DNA of 64,000 nt from NCBI RefSeq assembly GCF_008017445.1, contig NZ_VRSW01000001.1, positions 248,001 to 312,000 on the forward strand, given 5' to 3'. The translations under genes and the position numbers were made by a program. The notes below the pieces were generated by a model. It did no database searches and was not told where the DNA came from. It was given only the letters and a program-made list of their open reading frames with translations. Origin of the DNA: Microbacterium mitrae (GTDB lineage Bacteria; Actinomycetota; Actinomycetes; Actinomycetales; Microbacteriaceae). Below, piece after piece: positions 1 to 10,202 of this stretch (position 1 is its first letter; every line of letters begins with the position of its first letter).

Positions 1-89
1 ACATGGTGCTTGCGGCCCTGGCCGCCGCGACCTACACGGTCGTCGCGTTGAAGCTCAAGCAAACCGCCGCCGAGCCAGCCCACGGCTAG
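1..89 (+). CDS. C-terminal end of a membrane protein, possibly heme A synthase (partial)
   Basis: Only the last 28 codons lie inside the window, ending at TAG 87-89. They encode one hydrophobic helix (MVLAALAATYTVVALKL) followed by a short polar tail, so this is the final membrane segment of an integral membrane protein. The gene converges on ctaB. In Microbacteriaceae the neighbour of heme O synthase is commonly heme A synthase (CtaA/COX15), which uses the CtaB product, and the helix is compatible with that. No diagnostic motif is present in this fragment, so the name rests on position only. Confidence 0.45.
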   Translation, partial: MVLAALAAATYTVVALKLKQTAAEPAHG

Positions 90-104
90 CCTTCGTGCCC
101 CGCG

Positions 105-206
105 GTTCCGCGCGTCTGGTTCCGCCCCGCCCGGTTCCGCCCCGCCCTGTTCCGCCCCGCACGGTTCCGCCCCGCCCGGTTCCGCCCGCCTGGTTCCGCG
201 CGCCCC
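105..206. repeat. 15-bp GTTCCGC tandem array
   Basis: Seven consecutive units begin with GTTCCGC, at 105, 119, 134, 149, 164, 179 and 193. The four central units are 15 bp long and nearly identical (GTTCCGCCCCGCCCG); the flanking ones are 14 bp. The array starts 15 bp after the stop of the upstream gene, in the gap between two convergent genes. In one frame it reads as a Val-Pro-Pro-Arg-Pro repeat, but nothing supports it being a protein. Confidence 0.85.
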
Positions 207-230
207 ATTGCCCAACCCGGTGCGCCTCCC

Positions 231-430
231 TGTTATGCACGAGTGCCACCGTGTTATGCACGACCGAACACGCGATTCGACGTGAATCCTCGGCGTGTCG
301 CGGCATTTGGCGTCGTTGGTCGTGCAGAACAGGGTCTGGATCGTGCACAACAGAGTTCGGATCGTGCAGAACACAGTCGGGGGGGAACACAGTCCGGGGG
401 TGCGGAACACAGTCTGAACCGCGCACGACA
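231..430. repeat. Inverted pair of 21-bp repeat arrays (copy at locus 1)
   Basis: Two forward 21-bp units beginning TGTTATGCACGA lie at 231-251 and 252-272. After a spacer of about 47 bp the same word appears inverted at 320-340, 341-361 and 362-382 (TCGTGCAGAACA, TCGTGCACAACA, TCGTGCAGAACA), followed by degenerate units to about 430. The forward and inverted arms are near reverse complements, so the block could form a long hairpin. The spacer contains GGCGTGTCGC, whose reverse complement occurs in the spacers at 60,960-61,350, so this is the same family in the opposite orientation. The rest of the 90-512 gap holds only the 15-bp array and no convincing gene. Confidence 0.8.
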
Positions 431-512
431 CACGCCACCTCGTAGGAAACAGCCCCGCGATGCACAGAAACGGCCGCCCACGCGAGGTGAGCGGCCGTTG
501 GAACCTGTTGGG

Positions 513-1481
513 TCAGAACGCGAGGAGCGGATCGATTCCGATGGCGACGAACAACAGCGTCAGGTAAGTGATGGATGCGTGGAAAACGCGCATCGGCGCG
601 GCTGTGCCACCCTTGACGGCCTGGTTGTACAGGCGGTGCGATTCATACAGGAACCAGCCACCGAAGACGATCGCCGACACGGTGTACACGACGCCCATAC
701 CTGCGACCGGAATCAGCAGGAGGGAACAGGCGATCGTCGCCCATGCGTAGAGGATGATCTGCAGGCCAACTTGGTGGGTCGGACGCGTCGCGCCCAGCAT
801 CGGAACATGGACCGAGCCGTAGTCCTCCTTGTATTTCATCGACAGCGGCCAGTAGTGCGGCGGCGTCCACAGGAAGACAACCACGAAAAGAATGAACGGC
901 GCCCACGAGAGCGAACCGGTGACGGCCGTCCACCCGATGAGAACCGGGAAGCAGCCGGCGATGCCGCCCCAGATGATGTTCTGCTCGGTGCGGCGCTTGA
1001 GGATCAGCGTGTAAATGACGACGTAGAAGAAGATCGCCACCACCGAAAGCGTGGCAGCCAACCAGTTGGTGGTGACCAGCAGCCAGACTGTCGAGACGAC
1101 GGCAAGCACCCACGCGAAGATGAGAGCGCCACGGGGCGAGACCTCCCCCGTCACGATTGGCCGCTTCTCGGTGCGCTGCATTTGCGCGTCCATATCGCGG
1201 TCAATGTACATGTTGAAGGCGGCTGCGGAACCAGCACTGAGCGCACCGCCGATGACGGTTGCGATCATCAGCCAACCGTTGGGCACGCCGCCCTGCGCCA
1301 GGAACATCACCGGAACTGTCGTCACGAGCAACAGCTCCATAACGCGCGGCTTCGTCAACTCAACATAAGCTCGGATCTTCTTGCCGATGCTTAGCTTCGC
1401 GTTCGCCGGTGCGGCAGACGTCGCAGTCAGGTGGATCGCCCCCTTAGGACGGTAGAGATTCGCGTGCGCGACAGAAAGCAC
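513..1481 (-). CDS. ctaB: Protoheme IX farnesyltransferase (heme O synthase)
   Basis: CtaB is a polytopic membrane prenyltransferase that adds a farnesyl group to heme b to give heme O, the first step toward heme A for the aa3-type oxidase. The core starts at [17 protein letters not shown] and shows the two Asp-rich prenyl-binding loops of the UbiA family: N-x3-D-x2-MD (NMYIDRDMD) and a later YKEDY-containing loop, within about eight hydrophobic helices. The frame is open back to a GTG at 1556. A GTG at 1481, lying just after a TAGACT box (1492-1497), or a CTG at 1430 preceded by AAGGGGG gives a more usual length (322 or 305 residues); the exact start is uncertain. It is divergent from tkt. 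The family call is firm. Confidence 0.93.
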   Translation of the reverse strand: MLSVAHANLYRPKGAIHLTATSAAPANAKLSIGKKIRAYVELTKPRVMELLLVTTVPVMFLAQGGVPNGWLMIATVIGGALSAGSAAAFNMYIDRDMDAQMQRTEKRPIVTGEVSPRGALIFAWVLAVVSTVWLLVTTNWLAATLSVVAIFFYVVIYTLILKRRTEQNIIWGGIAGCFPVLIGWTAVTGSLSWAPFILFVVVFLWTPPHYWPLSMKYKEDYGSVHVPMLGATRPTHQVGLQIILYAWATIACSLLLIPVAGMGVVYTVSAIVFGGWFLYESHRLYNQAVKGGTAAPMRVFHASITYLTLLFVAIGIDPLLAF

Positions 1482-1669
1482 ACACCCCACTAGTCTACCC
1501 CGATGCACAGACCCGCCCGGGCTTGTCAGAAACGCACAATCAACGCCGTGCGCCACCGCTTATCGCTATGCTGAAATGACATACACGCGCTCAGCGAAGA
1601 CCAGCTTTGTTACCCAGTCGTAGGAAGGCGTTTGGCTTGAGCGCCTCTACTTTCGGGAGGGCGGTCCGG
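1482..1669. promoter_or_regulatory. Divergent ctaB / tkt promoter region
   Basis: This 188-bp gap separates the divergent ctaB and tkt genes. A TAGACT hexamer on the minus strand (1492-1497) is a good -10 candidate for ctaB. A TATGCT hexamer on the plus strand (1567-1572) is a candidate -10 for the tkt operon and would give a leader of about 90 nt. No clear -35 element was recognised for either. Confidence 0.45.
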
Positions 1670-3766
1670 GTGTCGGAACTGCGTTGGGAAGAGATCGATA
1701 AGCGCGCTGTTGACACGGCTCGTGTGCTCGCGGCGGATGCGGTGGAGAAGGTTGGTAACGGTCACCCCGGCACGGCAATGAGCCTGGCTCCCGCCGCGTA
1801 CCTCCTCTATCAGCGCGTGCTGCGCCACGACCCGTCTGACACCGATTGGCTGGGTCGCGACCGTTTCATTCTGTCTGTGGGCCACTCGTCGTTGACGCAG
1901 TACGTTCAGCTGTACCTGGGCGGATTCGGGCTGGAGCTCGATGACCTCAAGGCGTTGCGCACGTGGGGTTCACTCACTCCCGGTCACCCCGAATATGGTC
2001 ACACCAAGGGTGTGGAGATCACGACGGGCCCGCTGGGTCAGGGGCTCGCCTCTGCGGTCGGCTTCGCTTACGCGTCCCGCTACGAGCGCGGCTTGTTTGA
2101 CCCTGAAGCTGCGGCGGGCACCAGCCCGTTTGACCACTTCGTCTACGTCATCGCCGGTGATGGCGACCTGCAGGAGGGCGTCACCAGCGAGGCTTCATCG
2201 CTTGCCGGCCACCAGCAGCTGGGCAACCTCATCGCGATCTACGACTCCAACCAGATCTCGATCGAAGACGACACCAACATTGCGTTCACCGAGAACGTCG
2301 CTCAGCGCTACGAATCGTACGGCTGGCAGGTGCTGACGGTTGACTGGAAGAAGACCGGCCAGTACATCGAAGACGTTGCCGAGCTGAACGCCGCGATCGA
2401 GGCGGCCAAGGCTGAAACCGCCAAGCCGACGCTGATCATTCTGAAGACGATCATCGGCTGGCCCTCCCCCGGCAAGCAGAACTCCGGCAAGATTCACGGT
2501 TCCGCTCTCGGCGCCGACGAGCTTGCGGCAACGAAGAAGGTTCTCGGTTTCGACCCGGAACAGACGTTCGTTGTTGCCGATGATGTGCTTGCCCACACCC
2601 GTCAACTGCAGGAGCGCTCCAACGATGCCCGCGCCGTGTGGCAGGAGAGCTTCGACGCCTGGGCAAACGCCAACCCGGAGCGCAAGCAACTGCTTGACCG
2701 CCTCGAGGCCGGAGATCTGCCCGCAAACATCGACGCCACCCTGCCGGTGTTTGAAGCAGGCAAAGACGTGTCAACGCGCGCAGCGTCCGGCATCGTTCTC
2801 AATGCTCTTGCCGCCGAGCTTCCCGAGCTGTGGGGTGGTTCCGCCGACCTCGCAGAGTCGAACCTCACCACGATCAAGGGCGCGAAGTCGTTCGTACCCG
2901 AGGCGTGGTCCACGCACGAATGGGCCGGAGACCCCTACGGTCGTGTGCTGCACTTCGGTATTCGCGAGCACGCGATGGGCGCGATCCTTAACGGCATCCG
3001 CCTGCACGGACCGACCCGCCCGTTCGGTGGCACGTTCCTGATCTTCAGCGACTACATGCGCCCCGCGGTTCGCCTTGCCGCCCTCATGCACGTCGCCGCG
3101 ATCTACGTGTGGACGCACGACTCGATTGCGCTTGGCGAAGACGGACCAACGCACCAGCCGGTAGAGCAGCTCGCGTCGTTGCGTGCGATCCCGAACCTCT
3201 CCGTGGTGCGCCCTGCCGACGCCAACGAAACCGCCGTGGTGTGGCTAGAAACTCTGCGTCGCGACGGCAGCCCCACCGGCCTTGCCCTCACGCGTCAGAA
3301 CGTTCCGACCTTTGCTCGCGGTGACGGCGAGGCCCACGACGACACTTTTGCGTCGGCAACGCTGGCCACCCGCGGCGCGTACATCCTCGCCGAAGCCCCC
3401 GGCGGTACCCCCGATGTCATTCTCATCGGCACTGGTTCCGAAGTGCAGCTCGCCGTTTCTGCTCGTGAAACCCTCGCCGCAGAAGGCATCAACGCACGCG
3501 TGGTCTCCGCTCCTTCGCTGGAATGGTTCGCGGAACAATCAGCTGAGTACCGCGAGCAGGTGCTGCCCGCCGCTATCAAGGCACGCGTTTCGGTCGAAGC
3601 CGGCATCGCGATGCCATGGAACGCGATCGTCGGCAGCACGGGACGTTCGGTATCGCTGGAACACTTCGGTGCCAGCGCCGACTACAAGACCCTCTTTGAG
3701 AAGTTCGGCATCACGGCAGACGCTGTCGTTGCAGCCGCACGCGAAACTGTGAAGGAAAACGCATGA
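1670..3766 (+). CDS. tkt: Transketolase
   Basis: This thiamine-diphosphate enzyme transfers two-carbon units between sugar phosphates in the non-oxidative pentose phosphate pathway. The 698-residue product has the family length. GHPG lies near residue 31, the cofactor motif GDGDLQEG near 163, and the pyrimidine-binding half contains [19 protein letters not shown] and [16 protein letters not shown]. The frame is open from 1607, but the GTG at 1670 is preceded by GGGAGGGCGG and matches the usual N-terminus, so it was chosen. It is the first gene of a six-gene operon, and its TGA overlaps the tal ATG as ATGA. Confidence 0.97.
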   Translation: MSELRWEEIDKRAVDTARVLAADAVEKVGNGHPGTAMSLAPAAYLLYQRVLRHDPSDTDWLGRDRFILSVGHSSLTQYVQLYLGGFGLELDDLKALRTWGSLTPGHPEYGHTKGVEITTGPLGQGLASAVGFAYASRYERGLFDPEAAAGTSPFDHFVYVIAGDGDLQEGVTSEASSLAGHQQLGNLIAIYDSNQISIEDDTNIAFTENVAQRYESYGWQVLTVDWKKTGQYIEDVAELNAAIEAAKAETAKPTLIILKTIIGWPSPGKQNSGKIHGSALGADELAATKKVLGFDPEQTFVVADDVLAHTRQLQERSNDARAVWQESFDAWANANPERKQLLDRLEAGDLPANIDATLPVFEAGKDVSTRAASGIVLNALAAELPELWGGSADLAESNLTTIKGAKSFVPEAWSTHEWAGDPYGRVLHFGIREHAMGAILNGIRLHGPTRPFGGTFLIFSDYMRPAVRLAALMHVAAIYVWTHDSIALGEDGPTHQPVEQLASLRAIPNLSVVRPADANETAVVWLETLRRDGSPTGLALTRQNVPTFARGDGEAHDDTFASATLATRGAYILAEAPGGTPDVILIGTGSEVQLAVSARETLAAEGINARVVSAPSLEWFAEQSAEYREQVLPAAIKARVSVEAGIAMPWNAIVGSTGRSVSLEHFGASADYKTLFEKFGITADAVVAAARETVKENA

Positions 3767-4872
3767 GCACTCCCACCCAGGAGCTCGCAGCCGCGGGCGT
3801 AAGCATTTGGCTTGACGATCTTTCTCGCGCGCGCATTGTGAGCGGAAACCTCGCTGACCTCATTGAGAGCCGCACCGTTTCAGGCGTGACCACCAACCCG
3901 ACGATCTTCGCGGGCGCGATCGCTAATGGCGGCGAAGACTACGCCGGCCAGCTGCACGAGCTCGCCGCCAGCGGCGCCTCGGTTGATGACGCCATCATCG
4001 CGGCAACCACCGACGATGTCCGTGCCGCCGCCGACATCTTCCGTGGGGTCTACGACGCCACCAACGGCGTTGACGGCCGTGTCTCGATCGAAGTCTCCCC
4101 CGATCTCGCACACGACACCGACGCAACCATCGCGCAGGCTGGTTTGCTGTGGCAGCTGGTGGGTCGCGAGAACGCGCTCATCAAGATTCCGGCCACCAAG
4201 GCTGGTTTGCCCGCGATCACCGCGACGATTGCCGCTGGCATCAGCGTCAACGTCACCCTGATCTTCAGCCTCGAGCGCTACAACGAGGTCATCGACGCGT
4301 ACCTCGCCGGTCTGCAGGCCGCGCGCGAAGCGGGCCACGATCTGTCAAAGATCCACTCCGTCGCGTCGTTCTTCGTTTCGCGCGTTGACACCGAGGTCGA
4401 CAAGCGTCTCGTCGCCATCGGAACCACCGAAGCGCTGGCATTGAAGAGCAAGGCAGGTCTCGCGAACGCGCGCCTCGCATACGAGCTGTTCGAGCAGCGT
4501 TTCGCCGCCCCCGAGGTGCAGGAGCTCCTCGCCGCCGGTGCGAACGCGCAGCGTCCGCTGTGGGCATCAACGGGTGTCAAAGACCCGTCGCTGCCCGACA
4601 CGCTGTACGTCACCGAATTGGTGGCCGCTGGCACCGTCAACACGATGCCGGAAAAGACGCTCGAGGCTACGTTTGACCACGGCGTCATCACCGGCGACAC
4701 CATCACCACCAACTACGCCGACGCGCACGCGCTGATGGCCGAGCTTGCTGGCGTTGGCGTCGACTTCGCCGACGTCACGCAGCTCCTTGAAGATGAAGGC
4801 GTGGAGAAGTTCATCGCCTCGTGGCAAGAACTGAAAGAAACCGTTCACGTTGCGCTGGAGGCAGCCAAGTGA
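3763..4872 (+). CDS. tal: Transaldolase
   Basis: Transaldolase moves dihydroxyacetone units between sedoheptulose 7-phosphate and glyceraldehyde 3-phosphate. The 369-residue product has the length of the actinobacterial/cyanobacterial-type enzyme. VTTNPTIF near residue 42 and the Schiff-base lysine region [10 protein letters not shown] near 140 are present, with the [11 protein letters not shown] strand after it. It overlaps tkt upstream (ATGA) and pgi downstream (GTGA), so translation of the three is probably coupled and they are made in step. Confidence 0.97.
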   Translation: MSTPTQELAAAGVSIWLDDLSRARIVSGNLADLIESRTVSGVTTNPTIFAGAIANGGEDYAGQLHELAASGASVDDAIIAATTDDVRAAADIFRGVYDATNGVDGRVSIEVSPDLAHDTDATIAQAGLLWQLVGRENALIKIPATKAGLPAITATIAAGISVNVTLIFSLERYNEVIDAYLAGLQAAREAGHDLSKIHSVASFFVSRVDTEVDKRLVAIGTTEALALKSKAGLANARLAYELFEQRFAAPEVQELLAAGANAQRPLWASTGVKDPSLPDTLYVTELVAAGTVNTMPEKTLEATFDHGVITGDTITTNYADAHALMAELAGVGVDFADVTQLLEDEGVEKFIASWQELKETVHVALEAAK

Positions 4873-6497
4873 GCGCCACAGAAGTTCACCTCACCGGGTA
4901 CCCGGCTGAGGTTGCCGGAGCCGAACTGCCCGCTCTCATTGCCGACATGGTCGCCTCAGGCATCACGGCGCAAGATCCCGAGCTGTGGGGCGAAAAGTCG
5001 GTCTCTGAGGCATCGATTCGTCTCGGCTGGGTTGAGGCGGTCAGCGTTTCGGCTCCCCTCGTTCCTGCCATCAACGCGCTCCGCGAGCAGCTCACCGCCG
5101 CCGGTATCACCCGCATTGTGCTTGCCGGTATGGGTGGCTCTTCTCTCGCTCCCGAGGTGATCACCCGCACCGCCGGCGTGCCGCTGGTCATCTTGGACTC
5201 GACGGCTCCCGGGCAGGTTCTCGCCGCACTCGACGGTGACGAGAATGGCACGCTCGAGCAGACGGCGCTGGTCGTCTCGTCCAAGTCTGGATCGACCGTT
5301 GAGACCGATTCCCAGCGTCGGGCGTTCGAGGTTGCCTTCCGCGACCTGGGCATCGACCCAGCTGAACGCATCATTGTGGTCACCGACCCCGGCTCGCCGC
5401 TCGATGTGTCGGCGCGCGAAGCGGGCTACGTGGTGTTTAACGCCGACCCCAATGTTGGCGGCCGCTACTCAGCGCTCACCGCCTTTGGCCTGGTTCCGTC
5501 CGGCCTTGCCGGTGCCGACATCGAAACGTTGCTGCGTGAGGCAGATTCGGCGCTTCTTGAGGTGTCGATCGATTCGCACGACAACCCGGCCCTTCGCCTC
5601 GGCGCGGCTATCGGCGGCTCCCTCAACGGAACCCGCAAAGACAAGCTCGCGCTTGTTCCGGACGGCACGCCCATCGTTGGCCTTCCCGACTGGATCGAGC
5701 AGCTCATTGCCGAATCGACCGGCAAGGAAGGCACCGGCATTCTGCCCGTCGTGCTCACGTCGCTCTCGCCCGAGGTCGACGAAACGCCGCACGATGTGCA
5801 GGTGGTACGTCTGGTTGAAGACGCCGAGCACCTGCGCCTGTTCGAGCGCCACAAGGGCGAGATTCTCGTTTCGGGCTCGCTCGGCGCTCAAATGGTGCTG
5901 TGGGAGTACGCCACCGTGATCGCCGGACGACTGCTCGGCATCAACCCTTTCGATCAGCCCGACGTGGAGTCCGCCAAGGTTGCGGCACGCTCGCTTCTCG
6001 ATGCGCGCCCGGAACAAGCTCCCGCGGCGTTCGTCGAAGACGGCGTTGAGGTTCGCGCGACGGAGGCGGCGCTCACCGCGAGCGGCACGCTCAAGGGCAC
6101 GCTTGACGCGCTGTATGCAGCGCTCCCGGAAGACGGTTACGTCTCGATCCAGGCCTATGTGAACCGGCTCGAATTTCCGCAGCTCGAGGGATTGCGCGAC
6201 ATGATTGCCGCCGACACCCACCGCCCGGTCACGTTCGGTTGGGGCCCGCGCTTTCTGCACTCCACCGGCCAGTATCACAAGGGGGGCCCGGCCCAGGGCG
6301 TTTTCCTTCAGATTCTGGAGGCCAGCGATGTCGACGTGGAAATTCCCGAGCGTCCGTTTACCTTTGGGCAGTTGATCCAGGCGCAGGCCGCGGGCGATGC
6401 TGCGGTGCTTGCCGAACACGGCCGTCCCGTCGTTTCGGTGACGCTGCGCGACTCCGGCGACGACGTTCTTGACCTGTTTCAGGCCGTCGACGACTGA
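4869..6497 (+). CDS. pgi: Glucose-6-phosphate isomerase
   Basis: The enzyme interconverts glucose 6-phosphate and fructose 6-phosphate, linking glycolysis to the pathway encoded around it. The 542-residue product shows the sugar-isomerase (SIS) phosphate-binding region [12 protein letters not shown] near residue 137, [11 protein letters not shown] near 88 and the C-terminal [11 protein letters not shown]. The GTG at 4869 overlaps the tal stop (GTGA), and upstream in-frame codons belong to another frame of tal, so this start was chosen. A pgi gene between tal and zwf is a recurring Microbacteriaceae arrangement. Confidence 0.95.
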   Translation: MSATEVHLTGYPAEVAGAELPALIADMVASGITAQDPELWGEKSVSEASIRLGWVEAVSVSAPLVPAINALREQLTAAGITRIVLAGMGGSSLAPEVITRTAGVPLVILDSTAPGQVLAALDGDENGTLEQTALVVSSKSGSTVETDSQRRAFEVAFRDLGIDPAERIIVVTDPGSPLDVSAREAGYVVFNADPNVGGRYSALTAFGLVPSGLAGADIETLLREADSALLEVSIDSHDNPALRLGAAIGGSLNGTRKDKLALVPDGTPIVGLPDWIEQLIAESTGKEGTGILPVVLTSLSPEVDETPHDVQVVRLVEDAEHLRLFERHKGEILVSGSLGAQMVLWEYATVIAGRLLGINPFDQPDVESAKVAARSLLDARPEQAPAAFVEDGVEVRATEAALTASGTLKGTLDALYAALPEDGYVSIQAYVNRLEFPQLEGLRDMIAADTHRPVTFGWGPRFLHSTGQYHKGGPAQGVFLQILEASDVDVEIPERPFTFGQLIQAQAAGDAAVLAEHGRPVVSVTLRDSGDDVLDLFQAVDD

Positions 6498-6521
6498 TTC
6501 TGCTGACTGGAGCACTCCCCG

Positions 6522-8069
6522 ATGACTGCACCCATCTCTCGTGGGCACAACCCGCTACGCGATCCTGACGACCGCCGCCTGAACCGAATCGCGGGCCCCA
6601 GTGCCCTGGTGATCTTCGGCGTCACCGGCGATCTGTCTCGCAAGAAGCTCATGCCCGCCGTCTATGACCTCGCAAACCGCGGCCTCTTGCCGCCGGGGTT
6701 TGCGCTTGTGGGCTTTGCGCGACGCGACTGGGAAGACCAGGACTTCGCGCAGGTTGTTTACGAGGCGGTCCGGGCGCACGCGCGCACAGAGTTTCGTGAA
6801 GAAACCTGGAACCAGTTGCTTGAGGGCATCAGGTTTGTGCAGGGCACGTTTGACGACCCGGATGCGTTTCGTCGTCTGCGCGACACCGTTGAAGAGTTGG
6901 ATCGGGTGCGCGGAACCATGGGAAACCATGCGTTTTACCTCTCGATTCCTCCGAAGGACTTCCCGACGGTCGCCCGTCAGCTTCGGGAGTCGGGGCTCGT
7001 CGATGACACGCACGACCCTGCCCGTTGGCGACGCGTTGTCATCGAGAAGCCGTTCGGGCACGATCTGGAGTCGGCCCGTGAGCTGAACGAAGCGCTTGAG
7101 TCAACCTTTGCGCCCGACTCGATCTTCCGCATCGACCACTACCTCGGCAAAGAGACGGTGCAGAACATTTTGGCTCTGCGGTTCGCCAACGAACTGTACG
7201 AGCCGATTTGGAACCGCAACTACGTTGACCACGTGCAGATCACCATGGCAGAAGACATTGGCGTTGGTGGTCGAGCAGGTTACTACGACGGCGTTGGTGC
7301 AGCGCGTGACGTGATTCAGAATCACTTGCTTCAGTTGCTCGCTTTGACCGCAATGGAAGAGCCGATCAGCCTGAGCGCCGATCACTTGCGTGCTGAGAAG
7401 GAGAAGGTGCTCGCCGCCGTCACGCTCCCAGCAGATCTGGCAGCCTCCACGGCGCGTGGCCAGTACGCCGGCGGCTGGCAGGGTGGCGAGGAGGTGCGCA
7501 GCTTCTTGTCAGAAGAGGGCATGGCGCCAGACTCGACCACCGAAACGTACGCCGCTATCAAGCTGGAAATCAATACGCGTCGCTGGGCGGACGTTCCGTT
7601 CTACCTTCGTACCGGCAAACGACTTGGGCGACGCGTGACCGAAATCGCGGTGGTGTTCAAACGCGCCCCCGAGCACCTGTTCTCTCGCGGCAGCACCCCC
7701 AACCTCGGCCAAAACGCCCTCGTTATTCGCGTGCAACCCGATGAGGGTGTCACGTTGAAGTTTGGCTCAAAGGTGCCCGGAACCGGCACGCACGTGCGCG
7801 ACGTGACGATGGACTTCGGCTATGGTCACGCCTTCACCGAGGCCAGCCCAGAGGCCTACGAGCGCCTCATCCTGGACGTGCTGCTGGGAGATCCGCCGCT
7901 GTTCCCCCGCCACGAAGAGGTCGAAGAATCGTGGCGCATTCTTGACCCGGTCGAAGACTATTGGGCCTCGCTCAGCGGCCCGCTCGACCAGTACGCCCCG
8001 GGCTCGTGGGGCCCTGCGAGTGCAGATCAGATGCTCGCTCGCGACGGACGCACCTGGAGGCGGCCATGA
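6522..8069 (+). CDS. zwf: Glucose-6-phosphate 1-dehydrogenase
   Basis: Zwf oxidises glucose 6-phosphate to 6-phosphogluconolactone with NADP+ and is the entry to the oxidative branch. The 515-residue product carries the dinucleotide-binding motif [14 protein letters not shown] from residue 33, EKPFGHD near 175 and the substrate-binding RIDHYLGKE at 203-211. The ATG at 6522 lies 24 bases after pgi; GGAG in the gap (CTGGAGCACTCCCCG) can serve as ribosome-binding site. Its TGA overlaps the opcA ATG. Confidence 0.97.
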   Translation: MTAPISRGHNPLRDPDDRRLNRIAGPSALVIFGVTGDLSRKKLMPAVYDLANRGLLPPGFALVGFARRDWEDQDFAQVVYEAVRAHARTEFREETWNQLLEGIRFVQGTFDDPDAFRRLRDTVEELDRVRGTMGNHAFYLSIPPKDFPTVARQLRESGLVDDTHDPARWRRVVIEKPFGHDLESARELNEALESTFAPDSIFRIDHYLGKETVQNILALRFANELYEPIWNRNYVDHVQITMAEDIGVGGRAGYYDGVGAARDVIQNHLLQLLALTAMEEPISLSADHLRAEKEKVLAAVTLPADLAASTARGQYAGGWQGGEEVRSFLSEEGMAPDSTTETYAAIKLEINTRRWADVPFYLRTGKRLGRRVTEIAVVFKRAPEHLFSRGSTPNLGQNALVIRVQPDEGVTLKFGSKVPGTGTHVRDVTMDFGYGHAFTEASPEAYERLILDVLLGDPPLFPRHEEVEESWRILDPVEDYWASLSGPLDQYAPGSWGPASADQMLARDGRTWRRP

Positions 8070-9010
8070 TCGTTGATCTTCCTGACACCACCATCAGCCA
8101 GGTGGCCAAGCAGCTCGTGCACGTGCGCGAAGAGGGCGGCGCTGTTGCCCTCGGCCGTGTGCTCACCCTGGTGATTGCGACGCGCGAAGAGGCTGCCGAA
8201 CCGGCCATCGATGCCGCGAACGATGCCTCACGTGAGCACCCGATGCGCGTGATTGTGTTGATCATCGACCGCGATGCCGATGCACGCCTCGACGCACAGA
8301 TTCGCGTGGGTGGCGACGCCGGCGCGAGTGAAGTGATCGTGGTGCGCGCCTACGGTGCCGCGGCATCGAACGAGGAAAGCCTCGTCACCGGCCTACTGCT
8401 GCCCGACGCGCCCGTCGTGGTGTGGTGGCCAGACAAGCCGCCGGCCCGCCCCGCGGCTAGCCCGCTGGGGCGTATCGCACAGCGCCGCATCACCGATGCG
8501 TCGACCGATCCCGACACCTTGAAGCGGCTGTCAAAGCTGGGCAAGGCGTATGCTCCCGGTGACACCGATCTTGCCTGGACCCGCCTCACGTACTGGCGCG
8601 AGCAGCTTGCCGCGGTGCTTGACCAGCCGCCGTACGAGCCGGTCACGGCGGTCGAAGTTCATGGTTCCGCTGAATCCCCCTCCACGGGCTTGCTAGCCGC
8701 GTGGCTTCGCCTGCAACTCGATGTGCCGGTGCGCTGGGTGTACGAGCCGCATGACACGTGGCGCGAGGGTATCAAGAGCGTGCGCATGACGCGCGCCTCG
8801 GGCGACATCCTGCTGGAGCGCCCCGTTCCCGGCGTCGCGCTGTTGACCCAGCCGGGTCAGCCCGACCACGATCTGCCGCTGCCAAGGCGCACGCTGCGCG
8901 AATGTATCGCAGAAGAGCTGCGCCGCCTCGACCCTGACGTGTTGTATGGCAGGGTGATCTCTGAGGGATGGGACCGCCTCGGTCCTGCCTCGGAAGGACA
9001 CCCAGCATGA
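8066..9010 (+). CDS. opcA: Glucose-6-phosphate dehydrogenase assembly protein OpcA
   Basis: OpcA is an accessory protein needed for full activity of glucose-6-phosphate dehydrogenase in cyanobacteria and actinobacteria. The 314-residue product begins [17 protein letters not shown] and has the family segments LLLPDAPVVVWWPDKPP and DLAWTRLTYWREQLAAVLD. The ATG at 8066 overlaps the zwf stop, as expected for a partner made together with Zwf, and its own stop overlaps pgl. The family call is confident; the biochemical role is taken from the family. Confidence 0.95.
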   Translation: MIVDLPDTTISQVAKQLVHVREEGGAVALGRVLTLVIATREEAAEPAIDAANDASREHPMRVIVLIIDRDADARLDAQIRVGGDAGASEVIVVRAYGAAASNEESLVTGLLLPDAPVVVWWPDKPPARPAASPLGRIAQRRITDASTDPDTLKRLSKLGKAYAPGDTDLAWTRLTYWREQLAAVLDQPPYEPVTAVEVHGSAESPSTGLLAAWLRLQLDVPVRWVYEPHDTWREGIKSVRMTRASGDILLERPVPGVALLTQPGQPDHDLPLPRRTLRECIAEELRRLDPDVLYGRVISEGWDRLGPASEGHPA

Positions 9011-9774
9011 CCGAAAAGCGCGTCGTCGTCGTCGCCACCCCAGCAGAATTGGCCGAGAGTGTCGCCAAGCGGTTTCTTGGCAAAGTGGCCATGGCCGCAT
9101 CCGAAGATCGTCCGGTGCATGTTTCGCTGACCGGCGGAACCATGGGTATTGCCGTGCTCGCCGCCGTGGCTGAGAATCCACTGCGTGATCTGGTTAACTG
9201 GTCTGCGGTCCACTTCTGGTGGAGCGACGAGCGCTGGGTTGCACGCGATGACGCCGATCGCAATGAACGACAGGCCCGTGAAGCTCTGCTTGACCAACTG
9301 GACGTTCCCGCGGGCAACATTCATGAGATGCCTGCTTCCGACGAGGGCCTGACACTGGATGAAGCGGCCGACGCCTACGCCACGGAGTTGGCGAGCTTCT
9401 CCGACGGCGACAACGCCTGGCCGACATTTGACGTCTGCTTTCTCGGAGTCGGCCCTGACGGCCACATCGCTTCGCTATTTCCGGATCAGCCGGCGATCAC
9501 CGTTACCGACCGTTCCACGGTCTCGGTGCGCAACTCCCCCAAGCCACCTGCCGAACGCATCTCGCTTACGCGGCCGGTGATCAACTCATCCCGACGCGTA
9601 TGGATGGTGGTGGCAGGAGAAGAAAAGGCGGGTGCGCTGGGACTCATCCTTGCGGGCGCCAACTACGAGCAGGTTCCGGCAGCCGGCGCCAAAGGCACCA
9701 GCCGCACCATCATCATCGTGGATGAAGCCGCCGCTGGTCAGGTTCCGGCGGAGCTTATCGACCCGAGCTTCTAA
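9007..9774 (+). CDS. pgl: 6-phosphogluconolactonase
   Basis: Pgl hydrolyses 6-phosphogluconolactone made by Zwf. The 255-residue product shows SLTGGTMG near residue 40, the WWSDERWV strand near 74 and the catalytic GVGPDGHIASLFPDQ near 148, all typical of the DevB/NagB-like family. The ATG at 9007 overlaps the opcA TGA. It ends the operon and is followed 18 bases later by a strong hairpin. The 6-phosphogluconate dehydrogenase gene that would complete the branch is not in the window. Confidence 0.96.
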   Translation: MTEKRVVVVATPAELAESVAKRFLGKVAMAASEDRPVHVSLTGGTMGIAVLAAVAENPLRDLVNWSAVHFWWSDERWVARDDADRNERQAREALLDQLDVPAGNIHEMPASDEGLTLDEAADAYATELASFSDGDNAWPTFDVCFLGVGPDGHIASLFPDQPAITVTDRSTVSVRNSPKPPAERISLTRPVINSSRRVWMVVAGEEKAGALGLILAGANYEQVPAAGAKGTSRTIIIVDEAAAGQVPAELIDPSF

Positions 9775-9791
9775 TCTCGACAGGCAACAGA

Positions 9792-9822
9792 AAGCGGCGG
9801 GGGCTCGAGGCCCCCGCCGCTT
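9792..9822. terminator. Bidirectional terminator between pgl and rbpA
   Basis: A perfect 13-bp stem, AAGCGGCGGGGGC at 9792-9804 paired with 9810-9822, has a five-base loop and T-rich sequence after it on the plus strand. It sits between convergent operons and can serve both. Confidence 0.85.
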
Positions 9823-9848
9823 ACTTGTTGTTCTCCTGGCCGCTTGTC

Positions 9849-10202
9849 TTACTGGCCGCGTCGCGCACGAACGGCAGCCAACGCTTCATCAAGCAGTTGC
9901 ACCGCCTCTTCGTCGGTCCGACGCTCCTTCACATAGGCGAGGTGCGTCTTGTACGGCTCCGGCTTTGCCAGCGCAGGCGGGTTGTCTTTGTCGCGGCCGG
10001 CAGGCAGACCAGACTGCGGAGAGTCAATCTGCTCGGGAATCTCTTCTTCCGGCAGGTTGGCCGCAAAGTAGCGAACCGTCTCGTTGCCCAGGGCGTCCCA
10101 GTACGAAACAGCCGTGCGGTCGGCGTGGTAGCCGTGGTCTTGCTCGCCCATGGGGCCAGCGCCAACGCGGGTACCACGAATAGCGTTACCTCCGGTTGCC
10201 AT
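9849..10202 (-). CDS. rbpA: RNA polymerase-binding protein RbpA
   Basis: RbpA binds RNA polymerase and the principal sigma factor and stabilises open promoter complexes in actinobacteria. The 117-residue product starts MATGGNAIRGTRVGAGPMGE, the conserved N-terminal tail and basic linker, followed by the small core (YFAANLPEEEIPE) and a C-terminal sigma-interacting helix (KERRTDEEAVQLLDEAL). It contains no cysteine, so it is of the type without a zinc site. The ATG at 10202 shares one base with the secG stop (TGATG). It is the last gene of the glycolytic operon. Confidence 0.93.
   Translation of the reverse strand: MATGGNAIRGTRVGAGPMGEQDHGYHADRTAVSYWDALGNETVRYFAANLPEEEIPEQIDSPQSGLPAGRDKDNPPALAKPEPYKTHLAYVKERRTDEEAVQLLDEALAAVRARRGQ

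Noticed and set aside
231..430. Integron attC sites, because of GTT...AAC arms
   Set aside because: The arms read GTTATGC and GCAGAAC, not GTTRRRY and RYYYAAC, their order is opposite to attC, and there is no integron integrase or cassette.
55..465. Open frames of about 116-136 codons across the locus 1 repeats
   Set aside because: They arise from the period of the repeats (multiples of three), have no ribosome-binding site, and read as simple VPPRP or VHN repetitions.
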